Assembly (NCBI GenBank): GCA_948473085.1
Contig: CAOKWH010000003.1
Location: 44,462-108,461 of the forward strand
Length of the DNA stretch: 64,000 nucleotides
From: an uncultured Clostridia bacterium
Lineage (GTDB): Bacteria > Bacillota > Clostridia > Oscillospirales > Ruminococcaceae
Direction: 5' to 3'
The position numbers were made by a program, and so were the translations under genes. Below, piece after piece: positions 42,580-52,033 of this stretch; the first letter of the stretch is position 1, and every line of letters starts with the position of its first letter. The notes beneath the pieces are model-generated. The model saw only the letters and a program-made list of their open reading frames with translations. It did not search any database and had not been told where the DNA came from.

Positions 42580-44253
42580 TTAAAGCGATTTTTTCATCAG
42601 TTCACCGGCTGCTTCCAGGGTTGCCGGAGTGATAATATCGCCGCCCATAATTCGGGCAAGCTCCGCAGTTCGCCGCTGTTCGTCCAAGGTGATAACACGG
42701 GTAAAGGTTTTGCCATCCTGCACCTCTTTACTGATGAGCAGGTGGTTATCGGCAAAGGCGGCAACCTGAGCCAGGTGGGTCACGCAGATAACCTGGCGCC
42801 CTCGGGAGGCCTCCTTGAGCTTCTTTCCAATTTTTTGTGCTGCCCGGCCGCTGACACCTGTGTCAATCTCATCAAAAATCATGGTATCAACACCATCCCG
42901 GTGAGAGAGCACATTTTTCATAGCCAGCATGATGCGGGAAAGCTCACCGCCAGAAGCAATTTTAGCCAGTGGTTTGGGTTCCTCCCCCACATTGGTGCTG
43001 ATGAACAGTTCAAATTCATCCATGCCCAAATGGGACAATGCTTTTTCCTTAAAATGGGGGGTAAATTTTACCGAAGCCATGTCCAAAAATTCCAGCTCTC
43101 CTTGGATACCGGCTACAAATTCTGCTGCGGCATTCCGCCGGCGCTGGGATAACTGTTTGGCCAGCTCATAGCTTTCAGCAAAGCGCTCGCTGCGCTCTTT
43201 TTCCAGTTGCAGCAGCTTTTCGTCTGCAAAGATAATATCGTCCAGTTCGGCTTTGGCATGTTCCAAGTACTCCAAAATAGCGGGAATATCCGGACCGTAC
43301 TTTCGTTTTAATGTGTTTATTGTATCCAAACGGTTTTCAATATATTCTGCCTGTCCAGGGTCATACTCCATCGCATCCAGCTGGTCCTGTACCTGGGAAG
43401 AAAGTTCCTCCAGCTCATACCGGTAGCCACTCACTGCCGTGGCGGCCTCCTCCATTCCTTCCATATAGCGTCCAGCCTGGGCAAGCGCATCCGAGAGCTG
43501 TTCCAGCAATTCCACAGCGCCCTGGCTCTCCCCATTTTCATCGCCATTCATCAGAAGAAGGGCGGCGCTCAGCGACTGTGTAATTTTTTCTGCATTGCGT
43601 ATAATCCGCCTTTGGGCAATTAGCTCCTCCTCCTCGCCCTCCTGGAGTTCAGCCGCCGTAATCTCCCCAATCTGGTAGGTGAGCAGGTCGGTTTTGTGGG
43701 CCTTTTCCGCCTCCCCGGCAGAAAGCTCCCCTATTTTTTCGTTCACTGCTTTCAGTTCGGCAAACTTGTGCTGGTATTCGGCAAGTTTTTCACCTAAATT
43801 GGCAAAGAGGTCGATATAGCCCAGGTGCTTTTCCGCCACCATCAGCTGCTGGCTATCGTGCTGGCCGTGGACATTGATTAGCAGGCTGGAAAGGCTTTTC
43901 AGCATCGAAACAGTGGCCGGCTGGCCGCCAATTTTACACTGGGTTTTGCCGTCGGCACTGATGGTTCTTGTAACCAGCAGGCTTTCTCCCGGTTCTATCT
44001 CATATCCCAGTTCTGCCAGCAGGTCCAGCGCCGAGTTTGGCACATCGTCAAATACAGCCGAGATGGTGGCAGCCCGCTCGCCAGTGCGGATAATATCCCT
44101 GGAAGTACGCTCCCCCAGCACGGCGTTAATTGCACTGATAAGGATGGTTTTACCAGCGCCGGTTTCCCCTGTGAAGACATTAAAGCCCCTGGTAAAATCA
44201 ATACTGGCCTCCTTGATTACTGCAATATTTTTAATATATAGCTGTGAAAGCAC
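42580..44253 (-). CDS. recN: DNA repair protein RecN
   Basis: SMC-like ATPase in double-strand break repair. 557 residues: N-terminal Walker A in FTGETGAGKTILISAI (about 32-47), two long coiled-coil arms (about 160-345), and C-terminal signature KIASGGELSRIMLAM with Walker B MIFDEIDTGVSG (about 455-467). GTG start at 44253. Ends just after the tyrS promoter. Gene order nadK-argR-recN is classic Firmicute. Confidence 0.96.
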   Translation of the reverse strand: MLSQLYIKNIAVIKEASIDFTRGFNVFTGETGAGKTILISAINAVLGERTSRDIIRTGERAATISAVFDDVPNSALDLLAELGYEIEPGESLLVTRTISADGKTQCKIGGQPATVSMLKSLSSLLINVHGQHDSQQLMVAEKHLGYIDLFANLGEKLAEYQHKFAELKAVNEKIGELSAGEAEKAHKTDLLTYQIGEITAAELQEGEEEELIAQRRIIRNAEKITQSLSAALLLMNGDENGESQGAVELLEQLSDALAQAGRYMEGMEEAATAVSGYRYELEELSSQVQDQLDAMEYDPGQAEYIENRLDTINTLKRKYGPDIPAILEYLEHAKAELDDIIFADEKLLQLEKERSERFAESYELAKQLSQRRRNAAAEFVAGIQGELEFLDMASVKFTPHFKEKALSHLGMDEFELFISTNVGEEPKPLAKIASGGELSRIMLAMKNVLSHRDGVDTMIFDEIDTGVSGRAAQKIGKKLKEASRGRQVICVTHLAQVAAFADNHLLISKEVQDGKTFTRVITLDEQRRTAELARIMGGDIITPATLEAAGELMKKSL

Positions 44254-44266
44254 AACAATCTCCCCT

Positions 44267-44722
44267 CTATATCCGGCTGAGCTTTTGCAGCTGGCTTACA
44301 AAATCTGCTGCCTGCTCCCGATTGCGCATCAATACAAAAATGGTGTCATCCCCTGATAAGGTGCCAACAATTCCTTTCCAATGCAGCTGATCCATCGAAA
44401 CACACACCGCGTTGGCCATCCCGGTTTTGCATTTAACCACCACAATATTATCGGCATAATCCAAATGCAGCAGCGACTGGGCAAGCAGGCTGCGAAAGCC
44501 AGCCATATCCCCATTTTGCGGGTCCTGGGTGTGCTTGGCATAAACATAACGGCCATCCTTTGTCTGGCTTTTTACCAAACGCAGCTCCTTGATATCCCGG
44601 GAAACGGTGGCTTGGGTTACATGAAACCCGGAGGCCGAAAGGCGGTCCAGCAGTTCCTCCTGTGTGGTGATGGTTTGATCAGCAATGAGTTCAAGGATTT
44701 TTCTATGTCGTTCCGACTTCAT
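44267..44722 (-). CDS. argR: Arginine repressor
   Basis: 151 residues. N-terminal winged helix (1-70; MKSERHRKILELIADQTITTQEELLDRLSASGF split over two helices, then VTQATVSRDIKELRLVK as recognition helix) and C-terminal hexamerisation and arginine-binding domain (about 80-150; DNIVVVKCKTGMANAV, GTLSGDDTIFVLMR with the GD-D arginine site). ATG 44722 chosen over a far upstream in-frame start; ribosome site is weak. Controls arginine genes, none of which are in this window. Confidence 0.95.
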   Translation of the reverse strand: MKSERHRKILELIADQTITTQEELLDRLSASGFHVTQATVSRDIKELRLVKSQTKDGRYVYAKHTQDPQNGDMAGFRSLLAQSLLHLDYADNIVVVKCKTGMANAVCVSMDQLHWKGIVGTLSGDDTIFVLMRNREQAADFVSQLQKLSRI

Positions 44723-44747
44723 GTCACCATGCCCTTTCCGTTTGGTT

Positions 44748-45605
44748 TTATTGTATTCCCAGCAGTTTTTTACCGAGGGTCTTGTAAAAGCTAATGTCAT
44801 TGAGCTGTATAAACGAAACCTTCTGCTCGGCAGAGCGCACTACCAGACGGGAATGCTCATCCATATCCGCTACCAGCTCGCCATCCACTGCAACCCCCGC
44901 CTGAGGGAAGGAGTTTTTTGCCACAAGCTGGAGCTGCAGCGGGCTTTGGCCGTCCAACACCACACTGCGGTCCCCTAAAGAGTGGGGGCAGATGGGTGTC
45001 ATAATCAAACAATCCATATTGGGGTCCACAATGGCACCGCCTGCTGACATGGAATAGGCAGTAGAGCCGGTAGGTGTTGCAAAAATCAGCCCATCTGCAC
45101 GATAGGAGGCAAAAGGAGCGCTATCCCGCTCAATTTCTATATCCACCATATTCCCCACCGAGTTCCGGGCAATCACAATATCATTGACAGCGTAGTAAAC
45201 CGAGCGTTTTCCGGCGGCATCCAGCAGTTCGGCCTCCAACACAGTCCGTTCCTGGATGGTATAGTGGCCATGCACCAGCTTTTGGATACTGTCGCCAAAG
45301 GGGTAGTCAATTTGTGTCAGATACCCCAATCGGCCGGAATTGATACCAATAATGGGCTTATTATAGGCCAAAGCAGCAATGGCGGTATGTATCATGGTTC
45401 CATCGCCGCCAATGGAGAGGACAATATCACAGCTCTGCATGGCCTCCCCCTCGTCCATAGCCACACAACCCAGCAGGCCAGGCAGCCGCTTGACTTCCGG
45501 GGACACTAGCACCTGGCACCCCAGGACAGACAGTTCATGGGCTGCATCGGCGGCGCAGACAGCGGCGTTTTGCTTATTCAAATTTACTACAAGGTAACAA
45601 CGCAT
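44748..45605 (-). CDS. nadK: NAD kinase
   Basis: Phosphorylates NAD to NADP. 285 residues. IGGDGTMIHTA is the GGDG nucleotide motif (about 67-77), NSGRLGYLTQ and VNDIVIARN (the NE/D motif) follow, and ATPTGSTAYSMSAGG is the conserved substrate loop. Start 45605 gives MRCYLVVNLNK with AGGG about 9 bp upstream; an ATG nine bases earlier is directly against that site. Sits between tlyA and argR. Confidence 0.95.
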   Translation of the reverse strand: MRCYLVVNLNKQNAAVCAADAAHELSVLGCQVLVSPEVKRLPGLLGCVAMDEGEAMQSCDIVLSIGGDGTMIHTAIAALAYNKPIIGINSGRLGYLTQIDYPFGDSIQKLVHGHYTIQERTVLEAELLDAAGKRSVYYAVNDIVIARNSVGNMVDIEIERDSAPFASYRADGLIFATPTGSTAYSMSAGGAIVDPNMDCLIMTPICPHSLGDRSVVLDGQSPLQLQLVAKNSFPQAGVAVDGELVADMDEHSRLVVRSAEQKVSFIQLNDISFYKTLGKKLLGIQ

Positions 45606-45620
45606 TCTATCCATCCCTGC

Positions 45621-46424
45621 TTAGCTATCCAGGTTGTTGTGGGAAGAACCCACTGTTTGGGCCAGGTCCTCCTCGGTTACGGCTGATTCCCCGGCAGATT
45701 TACACAGATACATCAAATACTCGATATTCCCCTTAGCACCCTTGATAGGTGAAAAATCCAGCCCGCTTACCAGAAAGCCCTGCTCCTGGGCAAAGTGGTA
45801 GATTTTCTGCACCACCTCCAGATGGACAGCAGGATCTTTGATAATACCGTTTTTGCCCACCTTTTCCCGGCCAGCCTCAAACTGCGGTTTTACCAGGCAG
45901 ACACAGCTGCCCCCCTCCCGGAGAAAGCGGTGCACCACTGGCAGGATAAGGGTAAGTGAGATAAAGGAAACATCCACCGAAATAAAATCGATGGGTTGCG
46001 GGATTTGCTCCTCTGTCAAGTAGCGGATGTTGGTGCGCTCCATATTCACCACCTGGGCATTGCTGCGCAGCGACCAGGCCAGCTCGCCATATCCCACATC
46101 CACAGCATATACCTTGACTGCGCCGTTTTGCAGCATGCAGTCGGTAAAGCCTCCGGTGGAGGCGCCGAAGTCACAGCAGGTTTTCCCCTCCAGCTGGATA
46201 CCAAAGGCAGCAATGGCTTTTTCCAGTTTCAGGCCGCCCCGGCTGACATACCGCAAGGTGTTGCCCCGCACCTCAATGCGGTCTTCCTCCTTGACTGTTA
46301 TACCGGCCTTATCGGCCTTTTGGTCGTTTACATAGACAATTCCAGCCATAATCATGGATTTGGCCCGTTCTCTGCTCTGCGCCTGGCCGTTTTCCACCAG
46401 GGCAATGTCCAATCGTTTTTTCAA
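45621..46424 (-). CDS. tlyA: TlyA-type rRNA 2'-O-methyltransferase (hemolysin family)
   Basis: 267 residues: N-terminal S4 domain (1-62; KKRLDIALVENGQAQSRERAKSMI) and an FtsJ-like SAM methyltransferase (about 80-245) with DFGASTGGFTDCMLQNGA as SAM loop and SVDVSFISLTLILP around the catalytic Lys-Asp region. TlyA methylates cytidines in rRNA (as shown in mycobacteria for 16S C1409 and 23S C1920). Overlaps dxs by 4 bp (ATGA). Confidence 0.93.
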   Translation of the reverse strand: MKKRLDIALVENGQAQSRERAKSMIMAGIVYVNDQKADKAGITVKEEDRIEVRGNTLRYVSRGGLKLEKAIAAFGIQLEGKTCCDFGASTGGFTDCMLQNGAVKVYAVDVGYGELAWSLRSNAQVVNMERTNIRYLTEEQIPQPIDFISVDVSFISLTLILPVVHRFLREGGSCVCLVKPQFEAGREKVGKNGIIKDPAVHLEVVQKIYHFAQEQGFLVSGLDFSPIKGAKGNIEYLMYLCKSAGESAVTEEDLAQTVGSSHNNLDS

Positions 46425-48283
46425 CTTTTCTCTCCCAAAACTGTTTTTACTATACTTTGCCTATCAGCGCCGAACATTCGGTAGGCGGTTTCGGTGGAAC
46501 ACTGCGGTATAAACCGGTTGTCAATGGCCGAAATATGAAAGCTGCCGGAATATCCCTGCTCCATCAGCATAACGGCGCAGAACTCGGCAATGGAACCACT
46601 GCGAATGCCCTCCTCAAAGAAATAGATGCGGCCATATTCCAGCATCCGATTCAGTGCCGCCTTTGGCAACGGATAAATGCGGTTCAGCGCCAAAACAGAT
46701 ACCGGCTGGCCCTGCCGCATTAGCTCCTCCCTAGCCTGAAAAAGCTCCTCTGTCAGGCGGCCATAGCTGATAAGCAGTACCTCTCTCTCCTTCTCCTCGG
46801 TGCAAACATAATCGCCAAGCTGGTTTTTCAGCATTTTGGCTGCCAGCTTCGGTTCCCCGCCCTTGGGATAGCGCACCGCCACAAGCCCTTTTTCCTCCTC
46901 CACTGCTCGCTGCAGGTCGCTGCGCAGCTGGGCAAAGGTAGCAGGGGAATAAAGAACCGACCCCGGCACTGTGCGCAGCATTGAAACATCAAAAATACCC
47001 TGATGGGTCTCCCCGTCTGCGCCTACTACACCAGCCCGGTCCACCGCCAGTACCAAATGCTTCGGTTCCAGTGCTGCATCATGGATAAGCTGATCAAAGG
47101 TGCGCTGCAAAAAGGTGGAATAGACCGCAAACACCGGTATAATTCCCTGGGTGCTCATGCCGCAGGCAAAGCTGACCGCATGTTCTTCGGCAATGCCCAC
47201 ATCGTAGTATCGCCCCGAGTTCCTGTATTCCTGGCTAAACTGTTCTAAGCCGGTACCCTCACCCATTGCGGCCGTAATAACAGTCAGCTCCTTATGCTTC
47301 TGGGCCAGCTCACACATAGCTTCCCCAAAAACAGAGGAGAAACTTGCCGCTGCCGGGGAGAGCAGTTCGCCTGTTCTCCGGTTAAACGGCCCCACACCGT
47401 GATATTTGCTGGGGTTTTCCCGCGCAGGCTTATAACCCATCCCCTTGACGGTATGGATATGCACCAGGCAGGGCTTTTCATACTCTTTTGCCCGTAGGAA
47501 CACATCCCGCAAGCTTTCTATATCATGCCCATCTACCGGCCCGAAGTATTTCAGGCCAAAATCCTCAAATAGGTTGGAATGGTACATCATCTGACGCAGC
47601 GTTTTTTTAGAGCGGGCAAGGGCGTTTTTTACAGGGACGCCCACCAGCGGGATTGTATCCAAAAAGCTTTTGGCACTGTCCTTTAAGTCAAAATAAGGTT
47701 TGGAGGTGCGCATTTTAGCCAAATAGTTGGCCACATTGCCCACATTTTGGGAGATGGACATATCGTTGTCGTTCAGGACAATAATAATTTTTTCACCGCT
47801 GCGGCCAGCGTTGTTCATCCCTTCGTAGGCAATGCCGCTACCAAAAGAACCATCCCCAATGACAGCAATGGCAAAGCCATCCTCCCCCTTTAAGCGCATG
47901 GCCTCCGCCATACCCAGTGCTGCTGAGATAGAAACCCCTGAATGCCCGCCCAAGTAGGCGTCATATTCGCTTTCATGCTGTTTGGGGAAACCGGAAATTC
48001 CACCCTCCAGTCGGATGGAATCAAACTGCTTGTTCCGGCCGGTGAGCAGCTTGTGGGTGTAGGACTGGTGCCCCACATCCCAGATAATTTTATCCTTCGG
48101 GCAGCAAAACATGCTGTGCAGCGCAAGGGTCAATTCCACTGTACCCAAATTGGAGGCCAGATGCCCTCCATTTTTGGATATGGTGGAAATGATCCTTCTC
48201 CGGATTTCTCTGGAAAGAACTTTCAGCTGCTTGTTGCTCAGTTTTTTCACATCCTCTGGGGATGTTATTATTTCAAGGTACAT
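46421..48283 (-). CDS. dxs: 1-deoxy-D-xylulose-5-phosphate synthase
   Basis: Thiamine-diphosphate enzyme condensing pyruvate and glyceraldehyde phosphate, first step of the MEP isoprenoid pathway. 620 residues. IWDVGHQSYTHKLLTGR, the ThDP GDGSFGSGIAYEGMNNAG (GDG...N motif, about 148-165), GPVDGHD, HTVKGMGYKPA and DRAGVVGADGETHQG are visible. ATG 48283 has GTGGAGG. Neighbouring ispA uses downstream products; the two sit on either side of a PAP2-like gene. Confidence 0.97.
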   Translation of the reverse strand: MYLEIITSPEDVKKLSNKQLKVLSREIRRRIISTISKNGGHLASNLGTVELTLALHSMFCCPKDKIIWDVGHQSYTHKLLTGRNKQFDSIRLEGGISGFPKQHESEYDAYLGGHSGVSISAALGMAEAMRLKGEDGFAIAVIGDGSFGSGIAYEGMNNAGRSGEKIIIVLNDNDMSISQNVGNVANYLAKMRTSKPYFDLKDSAKSFLDTIPLVGVPVKNALARSKKTLRQMMYHSNLFEDFGLKYFGPVDGHDIESLRDVFLRAKEYEKPCLVHIHTVKGMGYKPARENPSKYHGVGPFNRRTGELLSPAAASFSSVFGEAMCELAQKHKELTVITAAMGEGTGLEQFSQEYRNSGRYYDVGIAEEHAVSFACGMSTQGIIPVFAVYSTFLQRTFDQLIHDAALEPKHLVLAVDRAGVVGADGETHQGIFDVSMLRTVPGSVLYSPATFAQLRSDLQRAVEEEKGLVAVRYPKGGEPKLAAKMLKNQLGDYVCTEEKEREVLLISYGRLTEELFQAREELMRQGQPVSVLALNRIYPLPKAALNRMLEYGRIYFFEEGIRSGSIAEFCAVMLMEQGYSGSFHISAIDNRFIPQCSTETAYRMFGADRQSIVKTVLGEKS

Positions 48284-48302
48284 CTTTTTCCTCCACAGTC
48301 AG

Positions 48303-48782
48303 TTAAAACACTGGTATTAGCATGGCTATTACAATCCCCAACAGGGCGCCGCCCAGCACCTCCAGGGGGGTATGGCCCAAAAACTCGTTCAGTTCCAAAT
48401 CCTCCTCCGGGGCTACCTCCGGTTTTTGGCTGAGCAAAGCAAAGAGGCTCTGCGGATCCAGCACCATTTTGTTAATAACCTTCGCCTGCTCCCCGGCCGC
48501 CCGGCGCACACCCATTGCATCATACATAACGACACTGGCAAATGCCAGAGAAATGGCAAACTCTGCGGATGAAAAGCCCAGCTTTTTGGCCATGCCAATG
48601 GTGATGGCACAGACCAAGGCAGAGTGCGCGCTGGGCATGCCGCCAGCCCCCACCATGCGCTCCGCTTGAAAAACCCCATTTTTAATATAGAACAGCAATG
48701 TTTTGATAAACTGGGCAGAAAACCAGGCAATTACTCCAAGGTCGATATAATAATTGCTGAAAAGCAGTTTGATAATCTCCAT
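48303..48782 (-). CDS. Divergent PAP2 (DUF212) family membrane protein
   Basis: 159 residues with four membrane helices. GGMPSAHSALVCAI (about 47-60) retains the PSAHS part of the phosphatase motif, and YDAMGVRRAAGEQAKVIN with GHTPLEVLGGALLGI covers the GHT-P part; this is the YuiD/DUF212 pattern. Probably a lipid phosphate phosphatase of the undecaprenyl or isoprenoid type, inferred from family and position between dxs and ispA. Weak ribosome site. Confidence 0.85.
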   Translation of the reverse strand: MEIIKLLFSNYYIDLGVIAWFSAQFIKTLLFYIKNGVFQAERMVGAGGMPSAHSALVCAITIGMAKKLGFSSAEFAISLAFASVVMYDAMGVRRAAGEQAKVINKMVLDPQSLFALLSQKPEVAPEEDLELNEFLGHTPLEVLGGALLGIVIAMLIPVF

Positions 48783-48804
48783 TCTAATCCGTCCAATCCG
48801 GCTC

Positions 48805-49680
48805 TTACTTGGTTCGGCTGCAAAGCGCCTGGGTCATCTCATACAGGGGATCCCCCTCTTCCACCCCAAGCTGGCCCAGGGCGTCCAGCGCCGTATGGGT
48901 CAGCTTTTGAGCAAGGGTCTGGGCCTTTTCCAGCCCCAGCACAGTGGCAAAGGTGCTCTTATGCTGTTGGGCATCACTGCCAATGGGCTTGCCCAGTTCG
49001 GCCTCTGACCCGACAATATCCAAAATATCATCCCGGATTTGGAAGGCCAGGCCAATGGCATCCGCATAAATATCCGCCTGTTTGAGTATATGCTCCTGCG
49101 CGTTGGCTGAAAGGCACCCCAACCGAACGGCACATTTTATCAAAGCACCGGTTTTCATCATGCACATGCCGGTCAGCTCGTCCATTGTGGCCGCCCGGCC
49201 CTCAATATCTACCACCTGGCCGCCAATCATCCCCTGGGAACCCGCAGCGGCCGAAAGCTCCTGCACCGCGTGCAGCACCACCTGCGCCGGCAGTGAGGTA
49301 TTGCGGGCTATTGTTTCAAAGGCCAGTGTAAGCAGAGCATCGCCGGCAAGCAGGGCAACGGCTTCCCCAAACGCTTTGTGGCAGGAGGGCTTGCCACGGC
49401 GCAGATCATCATCATCCATGCAGGGCAGGTCGTCATGGATGAGCGAATAGGCATGCACCATTTCAATGGCAGCAGCAAATTCCAGGGCGTCGTTTGTCGC
49501 GCCGCCCAAAATACGGTTAAAGTTCAGCACCAGCAGAGCACGCACCCGTTTGCCGCCACCCAAAGCGGCATAGCGCATGGCTTTTAGCACACTATCGTCA
49601 TTGCAGCGCAGCTTGCTGACATAGCGGCCCAGCGCCTTTTCCACCATCTCGATATACATATCCTGTAAGGAATTACTCAT
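48805..49680 (-). CDS. ispA: Polyprenyl (farnesyl/geranyl) diphosphate synthase
   Basis: 291 residues, an all-helical trans-prenyltransferase. First Asp-rich motif SLIHDDLPCMDDDDLRRG (about 80-97) and second FQIRDDILD (about 210-218) bind Mg-diphosphate. GGKRVRALL near residue 42 is the substrate-binding Lys-Arg. The two residues between the Asp groups of the first motif fit the bacterial farnesyl diphosphate synthase type. Overlaps xseB by 8 bp. Confidence 0.94.
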   Translation of the reverse strand: MSNSLQDMYIEMVEKALGRYVSKLRCNDDSVLKAMRYAALGGGKRVRALLVLNFNRILGGATNDALEFAAAIEMVHAYSLIHDDLPCMDDDDLRRGKPSCHKAFGEAVALLAGDALLTLAFETIARNTSLPAQVVLHAVQELSAAAGSQGMIGGQVVDIEGRAATMDELTGMCMMKTGALIKCAVRLGCLSANAQEHILKQADIYADAIGLAFQIRDDILDIVGSEAELGKPIGSDAQQHKSTFATVLGLEKAQTLAQKLTHTALDALGQLGVEEGDPLYEMTQALCSRTK

Positions 49681-49888
49681 CCAATTGTCCCTCTAAAACT
49701 TCCTTTGGAAACAGTGTTTCAATCTTCAGCTTGGTATCGGCCAATTGCTTGTCGCACTGGCGAATCAGCTCCGCCCCTTCGCTGTACAATTTCAGCGACT
49801 GGTCCAGCGAAACTGTGCCCTCAGCCAACAGGGCTGCAATCTCTTCCAGGCGCTGCATAGCCTCTTCAAAATTCCGTTTTTTCTTCAT
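49673..49888 (-). CDS. xseB: Exodeoxyribonuclease VII small subunit
   Basis: 71 residues, an antiparallel helical hairpin: NFEEAMQRLEEIAALLAEGTVSLDQSLKLYSEGAEL is the XseB signature (in two stretches), then IRQCDKQLADTKLKIETL. Binds XseA to form the single-strand DNA exonuclease. ATG 49888 with GGTGG upstream; overlaps the end of xseA by 23 bp and the start of ispA by 8 bp. Confidence 0.95.
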   Translation of the reverse strand: MKKKRNFEEAMQRLEEIAALLAEGTVSLDQSLKLYSEGAELIRQCDKQLADTKLKIETLFPKEVLEGQLDE

Positions 49889-51092
49889 CAATTTCCACCA
49901 CCTTGGAAACAACTGTGCCGTCCTGCAGCAGGGTATGCAGGGTATCCCCCACCTTTATCATTCTTGCGGAAGCAATATGCTTCCCCTCCAGCTGGGTGAT
50001 GCTGTATCCCCGGGCCAATACCCGCAGAGGGCTTAGGCTATCCAGCAGGGCGGATAAATATGCAAGCCTATCCTGCCACCCGGCAAAATTTTGCTGGACC
50101 GACTTCTCTACTAAGTTTACCAAATCATCGAGCTTTTGTCTATTTAAAAGATAGATTTTTAATGGGGATTGGAACAAATCCAGCTGTTTTATCTTCTCCA
50201 GCTGCCGGGTATAGTTATTCAGCTGGGCGTATGCGCTGGAAAAAATGGACTGCTGGAGGCTATTCAGGCGAAAACGCACCTCCTCCATATCGGGAACCGC
50301 CAGCTCTGCAGCAGCTGAAGGGGTTGGTGCCCGCATATCGGCCACAAAGTCGCACAAGGTGTAGTCCACCTCATGCCCAACGGCTGAGATAACCGGGATA
50401 GGGCAGGCAAACACCGCCCGGACCACCTGTTCATTGTTAAAGGCCATCAGCTCCTCCATCGAACCGCCGCCCCGGCATAAAATAACCAAATCCAGCCGGT
50501 GCGTTAGCTTTTCCACCGCCTGGAAAGCTAAAAGTAGCTGTGGCACCGAATCGGCCCCCTGCACAGCGGCCGGAAGAACGGTGAGCCGGACAGATGGGCA
50601 GCGCCTGGACAGGACTGTAATCACATCCTGAAGGGCTGCACCCCCGGCCGAGGTGATAACAGCAATATTTTTAGGATACGCCGGGAGGCGCTGCTTATAC
50701 TGGCTGTCAAACAGCCCTTCAGCCATCAGCTTGCTTTTCAGCTGTTCGTAGGCCACCTGCAACGCTCCGACACCTACAGGCTGCATGTCCGAAATATTCA
50801 GCTGATAGGCCCCATCCCGCTCATACAAAGTGACAAATCCCCGCACCAGCACCGACATCCCATTTTCCGGCTGGAACACCAGGCGGCTGGCATTGGAGCG
50901 AAACATGACCCCCCGCACAGCAGCGGCATCCTCTTTTAAGGTAAAGTACAGGTGCCCTGAGCTGTAATGCAGGCTTACATTGGAAAGCTCGCCCTGGACA
51001 TAGACCTCCTGCAGGCGTACATCCTCCTCCAGCCGGGATTTGACATAGCGGTTGAGCTGGGCAACAGTTAAAATATGGATTCGTCCTCTCAC
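49866..51092 (-). CDS. xseA: Exodeoxyribonuclease VII large subunit
   Basis: 408 residues. N-terminal OB fold (about 8-105; LTVAQLNRYVKSRLEEDVRLQEVYVQGELSN), then the nuclease core with YPKNIAVITSAGGAALQDVITVL and CRGGGSMEELMAFN and AVGHEVDYTLCDFVADMRAPTPSAAAE, then a coiled coil and C-terminal RGYSITQLEG. GTG start with GGAGGAG. Overlaps the TsaD-like gene by 4 bp. Confidence 0.96.
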   Translation of the reverse strand: MRGRIHILTVAQLNRYVKSRLEEDVRLQEVYVQGELSNVSLHYSSGHLYFTLKEDAAAVRGVMFRSNASRLVFQPENGMSVLVRGFVTLYERDGAYQLNISDMQPVGVGALQVAYEQLKSKLMAEGLFDSQYKQRLPAYPKNIAVITSAGGAALQDVITVLSRRCPSVRLTVLPAAVQGADSVPQLLLAFQAVEKLTHRLDLVILCRGGGSMEELMAFNNEQVVRAVFACPIPVISAVGHEVDYTLCDFVADMRAPTPSAAAELAVPDMEEVRFRLNSLQQSIFSSAYAQLNNYTRQLEKIKQLDLFQSPLKIYLLNRQKLDDLVNLVEKSVQQNFAGWQDRLAYLSALLDSLSPLRVLARGYSITQLEGKHIASARMIKVGDTLHTLLQDGTVVSKVVEIDEEKTEF

Positions 51093-52027
51093 AGCGCTCC
51101 TCCCACAATAGCCGCCAATACGGCAATCCCTGCCGCATTGTCAGTGGAAAACTCCGGCGCAGCAAACAGGCCGCCGTACTTTTGCCCTATTACCTTTGCA
51201 ATATAGCGGTTGGACATTACCCCGCCAGCATAGATAAACGGGATAGCGCCAAACTGACGCCGGGCACTGGCACTGATGTGGTCCACCACTGCCAGAACAT
51301 AGTCCAGTGTAAATTTTGCCACATCTGCCGGTGCGGCGCCATCCGACAGCATACGGGCCGCCTTATTCTCCAACCCGGAAACAGATGGATTTTCTCCCGA
51401 AAAGCTGGGATGAACTTTGTATGTTTTTTGGCTTTGGATCGCCAGGCGCTCCAGCTCTGCCCCACAGGGGAACTTCATGCCCAGCATTACCCCCACGCGG
51501 TCGATGGCCTGGCCGGTGTTAAGATCGGCTGTGTGGGCAAACAGCTGTACATTCAGCTGCCCGCACTGGGCTGTGCAGTGGACACACTCGGTGGTACCGC
51601 CAGAAAAGTGGAATGCAATAAACTCCCCCTGCTTTAGCAAATCCAGCCGGTTGCAGGAGTAGAGGGCCGCCGCAATATGCCCCTCCTGATGGGAAAAGGA
51701 ATAGACCGGCAGCTGGGAGAGGGCCGCAAGACTGCGGGCGGTTCCTTCTCCCACCAAAAAACAGGGCATATAGGACCCCTGCTGCCGCCGGGGAAATGCA
51801 GAAACACCTATCCCTTGAAGGCGGTAGGTGCTTTCTGAAAGCAGCTGTTCGATTATTTGGGGCAGCTGGCGGGTATGCTGAAACACAGCCTCGCTTTGCC
51901 GCAGGCCCTTCTCCCCTGGTTTTACTTCCAGCAGCTTTTTCTGCTGAACAATCCGCCCCTGGGCAACATCGTAGAGTGCCGCAGAGGTAGTATAGTTGCT
52001 TGTATCAATCCCCAAATAGCAGGCCAT
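51089..52027 (-). CDS. TsaD-like (Gcp/peptidase M22 fold) ASKHA protein, paralogue
   Basis: 312 residues with an ASKHA ATPase fold. YLGIDTSNYTTSAALYD is the N-terminal phosphate loop; SHQEGHIAAALYS holds the HxxxH metal-binding pair of TsaD; FSGGTTE and YAGGVMSNRYI are further nucleotide loops. It is shorter than housekeeping TsaD (about 340) and the TsaD specificity stretch is altered, so t6A synthesis is doubtful. A true TsaD should be elsewhere. Clostridia often carry this extra copy beside nusB/xseA; its role is unknown. Confidence 0.8.
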   Translation of the reverse strand: MACYLGIDTSNYTTSAALYDVAQGRIVQQKKLLEVKPGEKGLRQSEAVFQHTRQLPQIIEQLLSESTYRLQGIGVSAFPRRQQGSYMPCFLVGEGTARSLAALSQLPVYSFSHQEGHIAAALYSCNRLDLLKQGEFIAFHFSGGTTECVHCTAQCGQLNVQLFAHTADLNTGQAIDRVGVMLGMKFPCGAELERLAIQSQKTYKVHPSFSGENPSVSGLENKAARMLSDGAAPADVAKFTLDYVLAVVDHISASARRQFGAIPFIYAGGVMSNRYIAKVIGQKYGGLFAAPEFSTDNAAGIAVLAAIVGGAL

Positions 52028-52033
52028 TGCTTA

